Source: Lachnospiraceae bacterium (GTDB taxonomy: Bacteria; Bacillota; Clostridia; Lachnospirales; Lachnospiraceae). From it: 58,483 nucleotides of DNA. Below, in pieces: positions 27,301-35,776 of this stretch. The notes under the pieces were generated by a model. That model saw nothing but the letters and a program-made list of their open reading frames with translations, was not told the origin of the DNA and did no database searches. Each line of letters begins with the position of its first letter. Position 1 is the first letter of the stretch. The DNA is taken from assembly GCA_900199595.1 (NCBI GenBank), contig FZRB01000001.1, positions 1 through 58,483 on the forward strand, given 5' to 3'. The translations under genes were made by a program, and so were the position numbers.

Positions 27301-28081
27301 GACAATATCGAATCTTATCTCATCGAAGGTAGAGTCTATGGGTAAGGATCTTACGAAGATTACTCAGAACAGCAAAAAAACCGATGAGCCTTACGACGCA
27401 GCACTTACATTCTATACTGACATTTTCATAGAGAAAATGGATGCGCCTGATGCAGATCAGAATACTCTTCAGCAGCTGCAGACCGAGATTGAGAACCAGT
27501 TCAGGGACGGTTCCTTTGAGAAGAAGGTCGAGAGACTGTCGAAGAATTCTCTGTTCAAGGAACTCCTTAAGCAAGGCAGAGGCCTTAACTTTAAAGAGTG
27601 GAAAAAAATAGAGACAAATACAGATAAGGCCGTTACAGCTATACAGAATAATATAAATGAAACTATGACCGAATATCCAGATATTGCGGGATATATCATG
27701 GAAGGCAGAAATGCTGCAAATGCTGCAAATGCCGGAGGCGTAAATGCAGCTGACCCGGAGGCCGCTGCCAGAAAAATGGAGGAGAGTTATAAACGTCTCG
27801 GAGAGCTGGTATCAAAGCAGCTTCTAGCAGATCCGTCAAACCGCGTCTTGGTACAGGCTATTGAAGCAGGAAAGCTTAAATTTGAGGATGTTCAGAAGAA
27901 TGTAATTGAAAGTCTGAAGAAGCAGAAGACGCTTCATGGCAAAAATTTTAATAAAGAAAGACTTGCCGAAAAAATAAGAAACGGAAATCTTAAGAAGAAG
28001 GTTAAGGAGTCTGTGTTAGAAAAAACAAAAGAAACAGTAAAACGTCGTCCTGCTCCCGCTAGGATCAGCCCTAAGCTGTAA
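24302..28081 (+). CDS. Giant modular protein of 1259 residues, function unknown (MKENE start)
   Basis: The ATG follows AGGAG at a 6-base gap. No known fold was recognised in the first 850 residues, which are rich in Trp/Asn/Tyr and contain conserved-looking patches such as GNAMGMEFRNQGFND, YPWAFTDRYTDLS and FFGSAAPKIACNRD. Shared module B lies at about 853-930 (YYKERYSRFGKRDDRGRIRLE). A module-C-like segment lies at about 1057-1122 (VERLSKNSLFKELLKQ). A second, looser LV-x-QLL-type segment follows an Ala/Asn-rich linker. The chain ends RRPAPARISPKL. There is no signal peptide or membrane segment. It is the first gene of a two-gene operon driven by the divergent promoter. The N-terminal MKENE matches two other giants. 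Confidence 0.85.
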   Translation: MKENEVIEEKNLYGGPEEFLGSPQEKAQKIYDIYNSIDSIKDKIDFIIRVDTYYQNIDDVPDVEMNVVDRIKNQFKDQYIIKGNEDTHREVYQAAGRIMSENAEQVVKSTNIYTSIFNDDEEELKQQKAHYLAENSSAGLKNGNMKGFIVLELNDAYRNTQSIRDKMWEDSGLNENSTMEDYARVCRIPDSEVQSFLDKCKAERNTNLYAFFREEHPAYAENIVYKIQEEILVQRAYQWQVQGHKFNLAQTEKTEDVKAAVDTEFYSIGKEGNKHPQFNAWINISGNAMGMEFRNQGFNDNKKDFIYNDINKYDFQENIKESSEKRIGGSTQKAYPWAFTDRYTDLSLKQQNEFNHDTNWNVTKKAENAHRSAARFLKLYSNRYSKVMDGNRSTSHFMLFTMWALGTQSDITVENMEHLDTRMDLMDRFAKFCEDYPTIGATTEQQYTASVKKWGEVILRATEKVKNYKMPEGDYSDPEVMNKYIRRNYLINHMCVDFMQDKNRIFENKDLGVNGNQVMEEHMGGRNWDETLSFWTKLQDTYAFFDTGYEKCPPLNQGSQFFGSAAPKIACNRDIAIDVFNRMAGKTITEGIEAAGIVCVFGMNTAIKMDCSSLDERTVLKSLNRKDKNGLKKQLGKILIKTYKESINSANETVSSNAKNFFNNLEYDALMNQVKSLQDTKQATLDFLNSKEKYNINESMKTPSGWISGKMNQLFGDNYRTALVDADIRKEEAFLINGKSPETLWGKKYQGLDENLKWKCYQVEIMKKIAEGNSDIKVRDVTYGMNGKAKPGRFLSVVKKVPEIQRLNGAFEVYKKGMKDITGELKKIKTQLLQTHPDAETLEKAEQEIGKVGTRLFQNMETTLNESIKTLEDEYTTPEEIRKSLLAYKKAADNYYKERYSRFGKRDDRGRIRLEQADNGRKAAPNLLKIYDDLRMGLKSDMICGDSHTFANGSEKEIELILRHYGDGLESVYHLNETKPSENEIDASYNNLKIMSTQKVTISNLISSKVESMGKDLTKITQNSKKTDEPYDAALTFYTDIFIEKMDAPDADQNTLQQLQTEIENQFRDGSFEKKVERLSKNSLFKELLKQGRGLNFKEWKKIETNTDKAVTAIQNNINETMTEYPDIAGYIMEGRNAANAANAGGVNAADPEAAARKMEESYKRLGELVSKQLLADPSNRVLVQAIEAGKLKFEDVQKNVIESLKKQKTLHGKNFNKERLAEKIRNGNLKKKVKESVLEKTKETVKRRPAPARISPKL

Positions 28082-28137
28082 CTTATCAGATAGTCATTGA
28101 TAAATATCTTATTTCATATGACAGTAAGGAGAATAAG

Positions 28138-30078
28138 ATGAAAGAAGTAGATGATAATATAGTTAATAAGATTAATGCTCCTGTATCGGAAGAGAAGCTT
28201 AAAGAAGAGTGTGAAAAAGGATATCTGGCACAGGATAATGAACTGGATCAGATGTGGTATTCAGTCAACTATGAAGCTCTATGTGCTCTGCAGAAGAGCG
28301 TTATTGATGACTTTAATATCAAGGCTAATATTGACGGTACGGAGGATGAAAACGGTAAGGAGATAAACTATGATGAGTTAACTCCTGAAGAAATAGCGGC
28401 CTATGAACAAAAATATCGTGAAACTCATCCCACCAGAACATTTACAAAAGAAGAAGAGTCCAGGCTGGAGATGAGCTTCTCTGAAGAGGAATACAGTAAG
28501 AGAAATGCGAATTCGGGGGAGCTTCAGGATGATTTACGTGATAAATATTTTCAACATGATACATTTGAGGACTCCAAAAAGCATTTTATGAATATCGGAA
28601 TCATTAGTGCTAAGGTGAATCTGGAAATTGGTAAGCAGTATAAGAAGTGGCTGGAAAAAATGTCGGAAGATGATCCTCAACGTAAGGCAAAGGCTATGTA
28701 TCTGGCTCGTACGGCCGATTCAGATAGTTTATATAAGAGCTACGGTGTCTCTTCTCTTACAAAGGCGATAGCATGGAAGCATAAACAAAGTGCAGCCTTT
28801 AGTTCAGTGATGAATGATCCGGAGAAACTAAAAACAATGACCCTGAATGATTTCTTCGATCTTACATATATGCCTAAGAAGTATCGGGAGCTGCATTTAC
28901 ATAATTATCAGAACAATAATAAAGAAATAAATGATAAAACCAGCGTCTATGATACATTTAGAATGATTGAAGAGTACAAGAGAAATCTTAAAGGTGATAA
29001 GACACCTGTTACAGATGAAGATATCCAGAATTCTGCTATGAAGGACTATGGAAAGTTTTCCTTTGTCTTCTGGGCCAAGGCAGGTACGGACAGTGTCAGA
29101 AATAATTATAGTCCTGAAGACAGAGAACTGATGGATATCGGCGAGACTATTTCATCAGACTTTGATTTCAGATTTCCGAAGGAAATTGATGACTGGATAA
29201 AAAATGAGGCCCCCGGGATTATTAAGGGGGTTAAGGTTGATAATCTGAATAAGGCCTACAAGAATCTGAAGAACGAGGTGGCTGTAAAGAAGACTTATAA
29301 TATACAGAAAACGGACCCTCTGGCAAATGCATTTCCAAGGAAAAGTGATTCGTTCCTGGACAGTTATATTAGTAAGCATTCAGGACCTCTTGCAGTTCAG
29401 GCCGGTGAAAATGAGAAGAGAATCCATCTTGCAAAGCTTATGTCGGCAAGTACATATAAGAGAAATGGTATGAATGCGAATGTATCAGCGATACATGAGT
29501 TTGCAGATGAACTGATGAAAAGATCCGCATTTCAGAAACTTACAGATAAAGAAGTGACAAAAGCTCTTTATAGCAGCATGGATGCTGACAGGCTTCAGGT
29601 TAAGCTATATGCAAAAACCTTCGGAGTTGCTCCTTCAAAACGTGAGAATTATATAAAAGAGATGAAATTACTGAAGGAATATATGATGCCTTCAAAAGGT
29701 CGCAGCAATTATTATCAGGATCTGTATAATGCTGTAGCTGCTATAGCAAATATGAAGCCGGGGGATAATAATTTCTATGTTGCAAATGACAGGCTTGTAA
29801 AGGCTATCAGGGATTACACTAAGGGTAAGAAGAATGTTCGTGTAGGAGGAGACGGAAAGGCAAGATTCGATAATGCCCTCGATGCTATGGCGATACTCAA
29901 CAAGTATGTTCCCGGCTGCAGAAACTTCGTAGACGAGCAGGTGAACCGCATTCGGGAAGTGCGTAAGGTTCAGCCCGGACATAAGTATTACGTGGATATC
30001 AATAATCACGGCGCTCTCAAGGCAAAGGAGAGACATAATACCCGTCAGTTAGAGAAGATAGGCGGAATGAAAATGTAA
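28138..30078 (+). CDS. Modular protein of 646 residues with modules A and B
   Basis: This is the shortest giant. It starts MKEV after AAGGAGA, 56 bases downstream of the 1259-residue gene. Residues about 140-360 are homologous to the duplicated half of the 1172-residue-class protein at 46613: HFMNIGIISAKVNLEIGKQ compares with LFNYMGIIRSKCLSDIGKL, and DDWIKNEAPGIIKG with KDWIQNEGKILLQE. Module A follows at about 407-475 (ISKHSGPL...LAKLMSAS), then module B at about 523-606 (GKKNVRVGGDGKARFDNALD). This A-B order is shared with the C-termini of the 1171- and 1784-residue proteins. Together they show that unrelated N-terminal parts are joined to the same C-terminal block. No enzymatic motif was seen. 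Confidence 0.85.
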   Translation: MKEVDDNIVNKINAPVSEEKLKEECEKGYLAQDNELDQMWYSVNYEALCALQKSVIDDFNIKANIDGTEDENGKEINYDELTPEEIAAYEQKYRETHPTRTFTKEEESRLEMSFSEEEYSKRNANSGELQDDLRDKYFQHDTFEDSKKHFMNIGIISAKVNLEIGKQYKKWLEKMSEDDPQRKAKAMYLARTADSDSLYKSYGVSSLTKAIAWKHKQSAAFSSVMNDPEKLKTMTLNDFFDLTYMPKKYRELHLHNYQNNNKEINDKTSVYDTFRMIEEYKRNLKGDKTPVTDEDIQNSAMKDYGKFSFVFWAKAGTDSVRNNYSPEDRELMDIGETISSDFDFRFPKEIDDWIKNEAPGIIKGVKVDNLNKAYKNLKNEVAVKKTYNIQKTDPLANAFPRKSDSFLDSYISKHSGPLAVQAGENEKRIHLAKLMSASTYKRNGMNANVSAIHEFADELMKRSAFQKLTDKEVTKALYSSMDADRLQVKLYAKTFGVAPSKRENYIKEMKLLKEYMMPSKGRSNYYQDLYNAVAAIANMKPGDNNFYVANDRLVKAIRDYTKGKKNVRVGGDGKARFDNALDAMAILNKYVPGCRNFVDEQVNRIREVRKVQPGHKYYVDINNHGALKAKERHNTRQLEKIGGMKM

Positions 30079-30088
30079 AATCAGTCAA

Positions 30089-30138
30089 AAAAATGACAGA
30101 AGTGAACCGGATATATATCATTCACTTCTGTCATTTTT
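30089..30138. terminator. Bidirectional terminator between convergent giant genes
   Basis: Perfect 18-bp stem AAAAATGACAGAAGTGAA (30089-30106) with TTCACTTCTGTCATTTTT (30121-30138), giving a U-run in both directions. The arms belong to the GACAG/CTGTC family, but the inner GAACCAGGTTC core is replaced by CCGGATATATATCA. A second small hairpin, GAGAAGG/CCTTCTC (about 30150-30169), follows. Confidence 0.9.
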
Positions 30139-30181
30139 GTTATGTGCGAGAGAAGGGGGAACCTTCTCGATGTAAACTAGA

Positions 30182-33100
30182 CTAAATAACAGGGACTTTG
30201 TTATCAACATCCATGCTGCTGCTGGAACTGCTGCTGGAACTTCTGCTACTTCTGGAGCTGTTGCTGCTCATAGAACTGTTTCTGATATTATTTCTGGACA
30301 TTCGCTGGATTCCAAGGGAATCTCGTTCTCTGTCCTTTGCATCCTTCTTGTAGGACTTAAGCAGGTGATCATACAGCTTTTCAGTTTCATCAAAATTATC
30401 TATGTAGAATTTTAATCCTCGATGAATTTTAGTATTCTCTTTTTGTAGATGGGTTGTAAGCTTACCCTTAAGAGTATTTATTATTTCGTTCGGGTCAGTG
30501 GTTGTATCTGCAGCCATAGCTTCAGTTATAGTTCTTCCCATAGGAATTGCGAGCATCCAGTTTACGATTACCTCTGCGCATCGTCCGTAGTAGCTGCCTT
30601 CTGTGCCGCTGAGTGCATAATGATAGATGTTTTTATATGGTTTACCTTCCGGATTGTTCTTATCCTTAGGTCTTGAGTTCAGCATATTATTTACATTGTT
30701 TTCGCATATTGCTATTATATCGTCTGCACGTTTATCAACTACTTCCCATTTGCTGAATGCATTCTCCGGATATGTAGTCACTGTCTTTTTAAATGCAGGG
30801 CTCTTAGCGAGCTTACCTGCCATTTGGTTAATGAATCCTATTTCTACATTTTCGGTTATTTCTTTCAGTTCGTCCATAGTTACTCCGGGCTTATACAGAT
30901 CATCAAGATATTTCTTGGTCATATAAGCATTGGCCAGCTCGGTGGTGCTCATTCCCGGCTTCAGATTGATATAGTAATCAATATTCTTGTCAGGATTATA
31001 ATTCTTGCTCATAAATGGGTTGAATTCAGTAAGCTTATTACGTATCTCAACCTGCTTCAGGGCGATATTGAAATGATCCGTTGCCTGATCCTTTATATTT
31101 ACTGCAGCATTTTGATTTTTGAATGCCTGACGATATAAGGATTGCAATGTATTAGCTTGATTTTTAAGTTCACTTATAGGAAGCTCCTTAAATGGAACAT
31201 TTTTATCAGTCTTAAAACCATCAAGACCCTGCAGCATGTTGTTATAGGCTGTTATCATGGAAGATATATTCTCTGTCATGTATTTAGCTGCTTTATATCT
31301 ATTGCCCGGACCTCCCTCAGTTGGTGGGCTGGTAAATACACCTTCCTTATCCTTCTTATAGGCCTTAGCTGCCTTATCAAGCTCCTCAAGAGAAGCTGTT
31401 ATCTCAGCATGACTGCTTTCAGGATCGTTAAGAAGCTCATAGCATCTTTTCACGGACTTGGCCATATTCTGATAATACTTGGACCCTTCTTTCTTAAATC
31501 CGTCTTCCCATATGGCATTCGGGTCTGTCTGAGAACCCTGAAGAGATTCCTTGATGTAGTTGATACGATTGATTAGTACAGAACGTCCCTCAGCCACTAA
31601 ATCTATGGCATCCTTAAGTTTCTTTGCGTTATCAAATGAAACCTGCTCCGTTATTCTTGTTCTGTTATCTTCCAGGTTCCTTTCATAGGTATCCTGTTTA
31701 TCAATTCTCTTAAGTCCATCAAGAATAGAAACTGCAGTATTTACTCTGAGTGCTTCGGTATCAGAACGCTTATGTTTCTTACCGGGTTCACGCATCTGAT
31801 TCTGTTTATATTTCAGATATTTCTCTGTATCCTTAATTGCCTTCTCTTTCAGAAATTCGTACTTAGCCGGATTCCGGTCTCTGTCCACTTCGCTGAACTT
31901 TTTAAGTGTCTCCTTCATAGCCTTGAATTCATCAGAAGATTTCATCATGTCAGGATCTACATTTTTGTCACAAAGGGCATCATAGAAATCTATTACATTT
32001 CCTGAAAGTGCTCTTTCTTCAAATGGGTTAAGCTTCGCCTTTGCTCTTTCGTTTACAGCGCTGGAAAGCTCTGGTACTTTATCATTTATAAGTAAATAAC
32101 CTGCCAGGTTTTTGATGCGTCCGATTCTTACAGCAGGAGTTATAGCACCAGGTGCTATAAGCTGTTCCCAGGCTTCTCTATTATTCTTGATAGTTTCTTC
32201 TGGATTTTCCAGTTGAGTCTGTATCATCGATGCGTTTTTTTCTATAGCTTTAAAACGCATATAAACCTGTGAAAGAACAGATATATCTGACACAGGGTAT
32301 CCTGCTTTAAGAAGCTGACTTCTGGCTTCGGCTTCGAACTGGATAAAGTAAGGTGCTCTGGATCCTGATATGAACTGAGTGTAGTCGTTCTGCAGATATC
32401 CTTTTTCATGAACAATGTCAAATGCAGCATTGGACATGGAGAAGCGTTTTCTTGAATCACGAGCGAAGTCATCATACAGAGTTATAAGTTCTGAACGATA
32501 AGCGTCCCCCCCCTGCTTCAGGGTCTCCCATTTTGATGAAACATTATAGGCTTTTTTAAATGACTCCTGAAGAGGAGATCCATCTAAGGAATTAATAGCT
32601 TCTTTCCAGTCGGAATCATCTTTGTTCAGAGTGTTAAAAGAAAGCTCTTTGGTCTTTTTATTATAAAAAGGTTCCAGAGTCCCACTATTTACAGTTAAAT
32701 CAGTGGCACCGTCGTTAACGATATTAAGTAATATATTATTGTCCAGCATCATATTCTTATAGTTGCCGGTCTTAAAACCATCAATAGCGGCTTTAAATGC
32801 CATTACATATCCGAACTGTGCTTCAGTCAGCTTTTCTTTCTTTATGTATTTATCCAGATGATCGGAGAGTTCTCCGACTGCTTCAATCATATCAGCAATT
32901 GGCTTTTCGAAAGCATCATCATCTAGGTAAGTGTTTATAGAATTCATTGCATCATGAAAGATATTGTTGGGATGAGTTGGATTTTTGGCGACACTATGTT
33001 TGTCTAGTCCTACATCAGGGTGTTTTCCCAAAAGAGCCATCGCTTCAGGATATTTTTCCTTGTAGTAAGCATTCATCTCTTTACTGTCCATTATATAGAA

Positions 33101-33244
33101 AAAGGTATTCAGTCTGAGTTTAAGACGAGTCTGTTCCTGGACATCCAGAGAATCCTTCAGAAAATTTGCTATTACAAAATCACCTAATTGACCTATTTTC
33201 TTTAGTTCATAAATACTGTATTTATCTCTTAAATTTCCGGGCAT
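30182..33244 (-). CDS. Giant modular protein of 1020 residues with two module B copies and a Ser-rich tail
   Basis: No enzymatic domain was recognised. The N-terminal 300 residues are helical and unlike the others. The stretch AGYPVSDISVLSQV (near 315) matches a motif in the ADP-ribosylglycohydrolase fusion. Module B occurs twice, at about 436-511 (KYLKYKQNQMREPGKKHKRSD) and 585-666 (YKKDKEGVFTSPPTEGGPGNR). Module C lies at about 770-851 (LAKSPAFKKTV followed by FSKWEVVDK). The second B copy and module C align closely with the 851-residue protein at 55612 (ESLQGSQTDPNA versus GQLMYTQSDPEA; AEITASLEEL versus AEITASLDNL). The tail is an Arg/Asn/Ser stretch with an unbroken run of nine serines, ending DVDNKVPVI. 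It is transcribed alone from its own promoter. Confidence 0.85.
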   Translation of the reverse strand: MPGNLRDKYSIYELKKIGQLGDFVIANFLKDSLDVQEQTRLKLRLNTFFYIMDSKEMNAYYKEKYPEAMALLGKHPDVGLDKHSVAKNPTHPNNIFHDAMNSINTYLDDDAFEKPIADMIEAVGELSDHLDKYIKKEKLTEAQFGYVMAFKAAIDGFKTGNYKNMMLDNNILLNIVNDGATDLTVNSGTLEPFYNKKTKELSFNTLNKDDSDWKEAINSLDGSPLQESFKKAYNVSSKWETLKQGGDAYRSELITLYDDFARDSRKRFSMSNAAFDIVHEKGYLQNDYTQFISGSRAPYFIQFEAEARSQLLKAGYPVSDISVLSQVYMRFKAIEKNASMIQTQLENPEETIKNNREAWEQLIAPGAITPAVRIGRIKNLAGYLLINDKVPELSSAVNERAKAKLNPFEERALSGNVIDFYDALCDKNVDPDMMKSSDEFKAMKETLKKFSEVDRDRNPAKYEFLKEKAIKDTEKYLKYKQNQMREPGKKHKRSDTEALRVNTAVSILDGLKRIDKQDTYERNLEDNRTRITEQVSFDNAKKLKDAIDLVAEGRSVLINRINYIKESLQGSQTDPNAIWEDGFKKEGSKYYQNMAKSVKRCYELLNDPESSHAEITASLEELDKAAKAYKKDKEGVFTSPPTEGGPGNRYKAAKYMTENISSMITAYNNMLQGLDGFKTDKNVPFKELPISELKNQANTLQSLYRQAFKNQNAAVNIKDQATDHFNIALKQVEIRNKLTEFNPFMSKNYNPDKNIDYYINLKPGMSTTELANAYMTKKYLDDLYKPGVTMDELKEITENVEIGFINQMAGKLAKSPAFKKTVTTYPENAFSKWEVVDKRADDIIAICENNVNNMLNSRPKDKNNPEGKPYKNIYHYALSGTEGSYYGRCAEVIVNWMLAIPMGRTITEAMAADTTTDPNEIINTLKGKLTTHLQKENTKIHRGLKFYIDNFDETEKLYDHLLKSYKKDAKDRERDSLGIQRMSRNNIRNSSMSSNSSRSSRSSSSSSSSSMDVDNKVPVI

Positions 33245-33314
33245 GATTAATTCCTCCGTTTATCTGATGACACTCTTATAGTGTCAGATTTTGTTTTTTG
33301 AATCGCACAGGTAC

Positions 33315-33347
33315 AGTATAACTCATAAATCGCAACAAAAGCGCAAC
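33315..33347 (-). promoter_or_regulatory. GTTGC direct-repeat promoter for the 1020-residue giant gene
   Basis: On the minus strand: GTTGC (33347-33343), GTTGC (33336-33332), 11 bases, then TATACT (33320-33315). The core GGTTGCGCTTTTGTTGC is identical to that at 9364. It is divergent from the promoter at 33377, with 29 A-rich bases between them. Confidence 0.9.
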
Positions 33348-33376
33348 CAATGAAAAGCCAATGAAAAGGAAAATGT

Positions 33377-33409
33377 GTTGCGCATTTGTTATACCAAAAG
33401 CTTTACAAT
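33377..33409 (+). promoter_or_regulatory. GTTGC direct-repeat promoter for the 33480-40750 operon
   Basis: GTTGC at 33377-33381 and the degenerate GTTAT at 33388-33392, then 11 bases, then TACAAT at 33404-33409. Spacing is identical to the other copies. A small hairpin GCACAT/ATGTGC (33429-33448) followed by TTTT lies in the leader. Confidence 0.8.
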
Positions 33410-33479
33410 AGCACCATAGTGAAAATATGCACATACAGAGTAATGTGCTTTTGAGACCATATAAGAGAGGAGTCACATC

Positions 33480-35723
33480 ATGGCTAAGGAAGTTGAGAAT
33501 TTTAATCCGAGAACAATGGAGGCTTATAACAAGTTTCAGAAATTATTGAAAGAGAAAAAGTATGTTGAAATGGCGAGGTATGCGCTGGATATTCATAATG
33601 AATTATTTTTTGATGAGTCATATGAAGCTGAAAGACAGGGCTATGAAATGTTCTGTGAGAAGATGGTGCAGTATGATGATAGCCCTGAAGCAGGTGATAA
33701 GGATTTTCTGGAGAAGAAAGCGGATATCCTGGGCTTTGGACGTGCGCTGAAGCAGGTCTATGCTGATGCTCAGCTGAAAGTCGGTACTATGGTTGAGGAG
33801 TGGAAGGATAAGATAAGAAATGGTGAGGTAGAAGAACTTCAGATTAAAAAAGATGATGAAAAATTTGTCTCGGCTGCAGCAACTGATATAGTTGTATATC
33901 AGACTGAACCGGGAAGAGACCTTAGTTCGGGTATTAATGCAACTCTTTTATTTCAGACTGTCGTTACGTCACATCCAAAGTGGCAAAAATTGATGCGAGA
34001 ATCGAGTGATAAGACGCGAAAAAAAATACCCATATATGATGAGTATCAGGACATAGTTGCTCATACCCCCCAAAATAAATATATACTTGAATATATTAAG
34101 ACAAAGGACATGCCTTATGACGTAGCATTAAAATATTTGAATGAGTATGAAACCCCTAGTGAAAAGCTTAGAAATACCGATTATAGTGTAGACGATAAGC
34201 ATAAGCTGGAGGAGACCGGAAAGCCTGTTTTTTCAAAGGTTCCGGAATATGTTAAACTGAGTAATACAAGTACTATAGAAGAGGTTGAGGCTTTAAGAAA
34301 ACCTCATCTTGATAAAGTGAATCGGGCTAATGAATATTACCAGAATGCCATGCAGATAGCGGAACTATCCAGAAAAGCCTGGGGATCTATAAGGGGGACG
34401 GTTATTGAAAGTTTGAGAACCGAAAAATATAAAGCGTTTCGTACTGCGATTCAGAATGCAGGAACTATCGGTACAGAAGACTTTGAGATGGGTATGCAGA
34501 ACGGCCCTGTTTATTCTTCGGCTATTTTCTCACAAACAACCGGATCGGTAGTGAAAGAGCTTGCTGATGCTTCTCGTGAATATTTGCAGGAACTGGATGA
34601 AGGACTGAACGATGAGGCTAAGAAAAATCCATATGTGGTTTCTCTTCTTAAAACCTTAAAGGACATAACGAAGCAGTCTGCTAAGTACTCACAGGAATTG
34701 GATGCTCTTGATAAGATACTTCCTTATGAGAATATGGATGAGCTTTCTAAAAATGAATCAAAAAAGCTTGATGAAATAGATAGAGCGGCTGCATCCATTG
34801 GCATGTCTTCCTATGATCTGATGAAAAAACGTCATGCTGACGAAAGAGCAGACAAGCTGACCGAGCTGAATGAGTGTCTGGAAGAAATAGCAGCAGCTGA
34901 TAGAAATGTCTATAACGGAAGTCAGGAGTATAAAGATGCCTGGACGGCTCTGGGTAATCTTTCAGGTCAGGTTTTTGGATTTAATCAGATGGTCGGTACA
35001 ATTATAGAACAGGGAGATCATAATTCTTTTATCAGAATGCAGGGTAATAGAGAGGATGCAAGAAAGAATATAACTGACTACCTTGCTAAAAAGGCTAAGA
35101 AGAAAAAACTCAGTACAAAAACCCAGAGAAGAGTAGATGCTATGAAGAGGGCTCTAAAGGCTCTTGATGCTATTGAAGAAGCAATTGATAAATCACAGTT
35201 CGATATAGATGTAAGAAATATACAGAAAGAAAGCGAGACTCTACGCGAAAGAGCTGCGGATGAAAACAGATCTCCGGAGGAGCGTATGGCTATTAAAGCA
35301 GCTGCAGACGGCATGGATAAAATGTCCGGGCTTTTCTGCAGGGATGTAAAGCACCTTAATAGTCAGGATAAGAAGGATGCAAGAAGTGCAATAGCTGCCA
35401 TTACGATCATGGAGAGAAAGCTCTATAGTAAGACCGGACAGATTACAGAACAGCAGTATAAGGAACAGGTTGATAAGCTTGCTGCAGATCCCGATTTCAT
35501 CAAGGCTACAGAAAAGCTGATGGATAAAAATAGTATCGCTAATTTCTGCAATGATACTAAGAATTCTGCCCGAAGTTTATTGAATGATTTCTATGAGGTT
35601 AAAAATGCATCCTTCGATACACCACAGAGTGCAGCTGCAAAAGCTGTAAAGAAAGAAGCGGCTAAGAATAAAGAAGCCAAGAATAATGAAGTAAATAATG
35701 AGATAAAAGCACCTGGAAAGTAA
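33480..35723 (+). CDS. Modular protein of 747 residues, function unknown
   Basis: The ATG follows AGAGGAG. The product is almost wholly helical and strongly charged, with likely coiled coils (for example 395-480 and 565-620). No known domain was found. A divergent module B sits at about 481-565 (ITDYLAKKAKKKKLSTKTQRR, where the conserved Gly-Lys is weakened). A C-like segment follows near 663-700 (DKLAADPDFIKATEKLMDK). The tail alternates Ala/Lys/Asn/Glu and ends NNEIKAPGK. It is the first of three giant genes in an operon with short gaps (53 and 27 bases), followed by the second protease-domain gene. Confidence 0.85.
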   Translation: MAKEVENFNPRTMEAYNKFQKLLKEKKYVEMARYALDIHNELFFDESYEAERQGYEMFCEKMVQYDDSPEAGDKDFLEKKADILGFGRALKQVYADAQLKVGTMVEEWKDKIRNGEVEELQIKKDDEKFVSAAATDIVVYQTEPGRDLSSGINATLLFQTVVTSHPKWQKLMRESSDKTRKKIPIYDEYQDIVAHTPQNKYILEYIKTKDMPYDVALKYLNEYETPSEKLRNTDYSVDDKHKLEETGKPVFSKVPEYVKLSNTSTIEEVEALRKPHLDKVNRANEYYQNAMQIAELSRKAWGSIRGTVIESLRTEKYKAFRTAIQNAGTIGTEDFEMGMQNGPVYSSAIFSQTTGSVVKELADASREYLQELDEGLNDEAKKNPYVVSLLKTLKDITKQSAKYSQELDALDKILPYENMDELSKNESKKLDEIDRAAASIGMSSYDLMKKRHADERADKLTELNECLEEIAAADRNVYNGSQEYKDAWTALGNLSGQVFGFNQMVGTIIEQGDHNSFIRMQGNREDARKNITDYLAKKAKKKKLSTKTQRRVDAMKRALKALDAIEEAIDKSQFDIDVRNIQKESETLRERAADENRSPEERMAIKAAADGMDKMSGLFCRDVKHLNSQDKKDARSAIAAITIMERKLYSKTGQITEQQYKEQVDKLAADPDFIKATEKLMDKNSIANFCNDTKNSARSLLNDFYEVKNASFDTPQSAAAKAVKKEAAKNKEAKNNEVNNEIKAPGK

Positions 35724-35776
35724 TAAAGATTTATGTCTTTAGTTGAATATGACATATATATACTGGAGGTCAGATC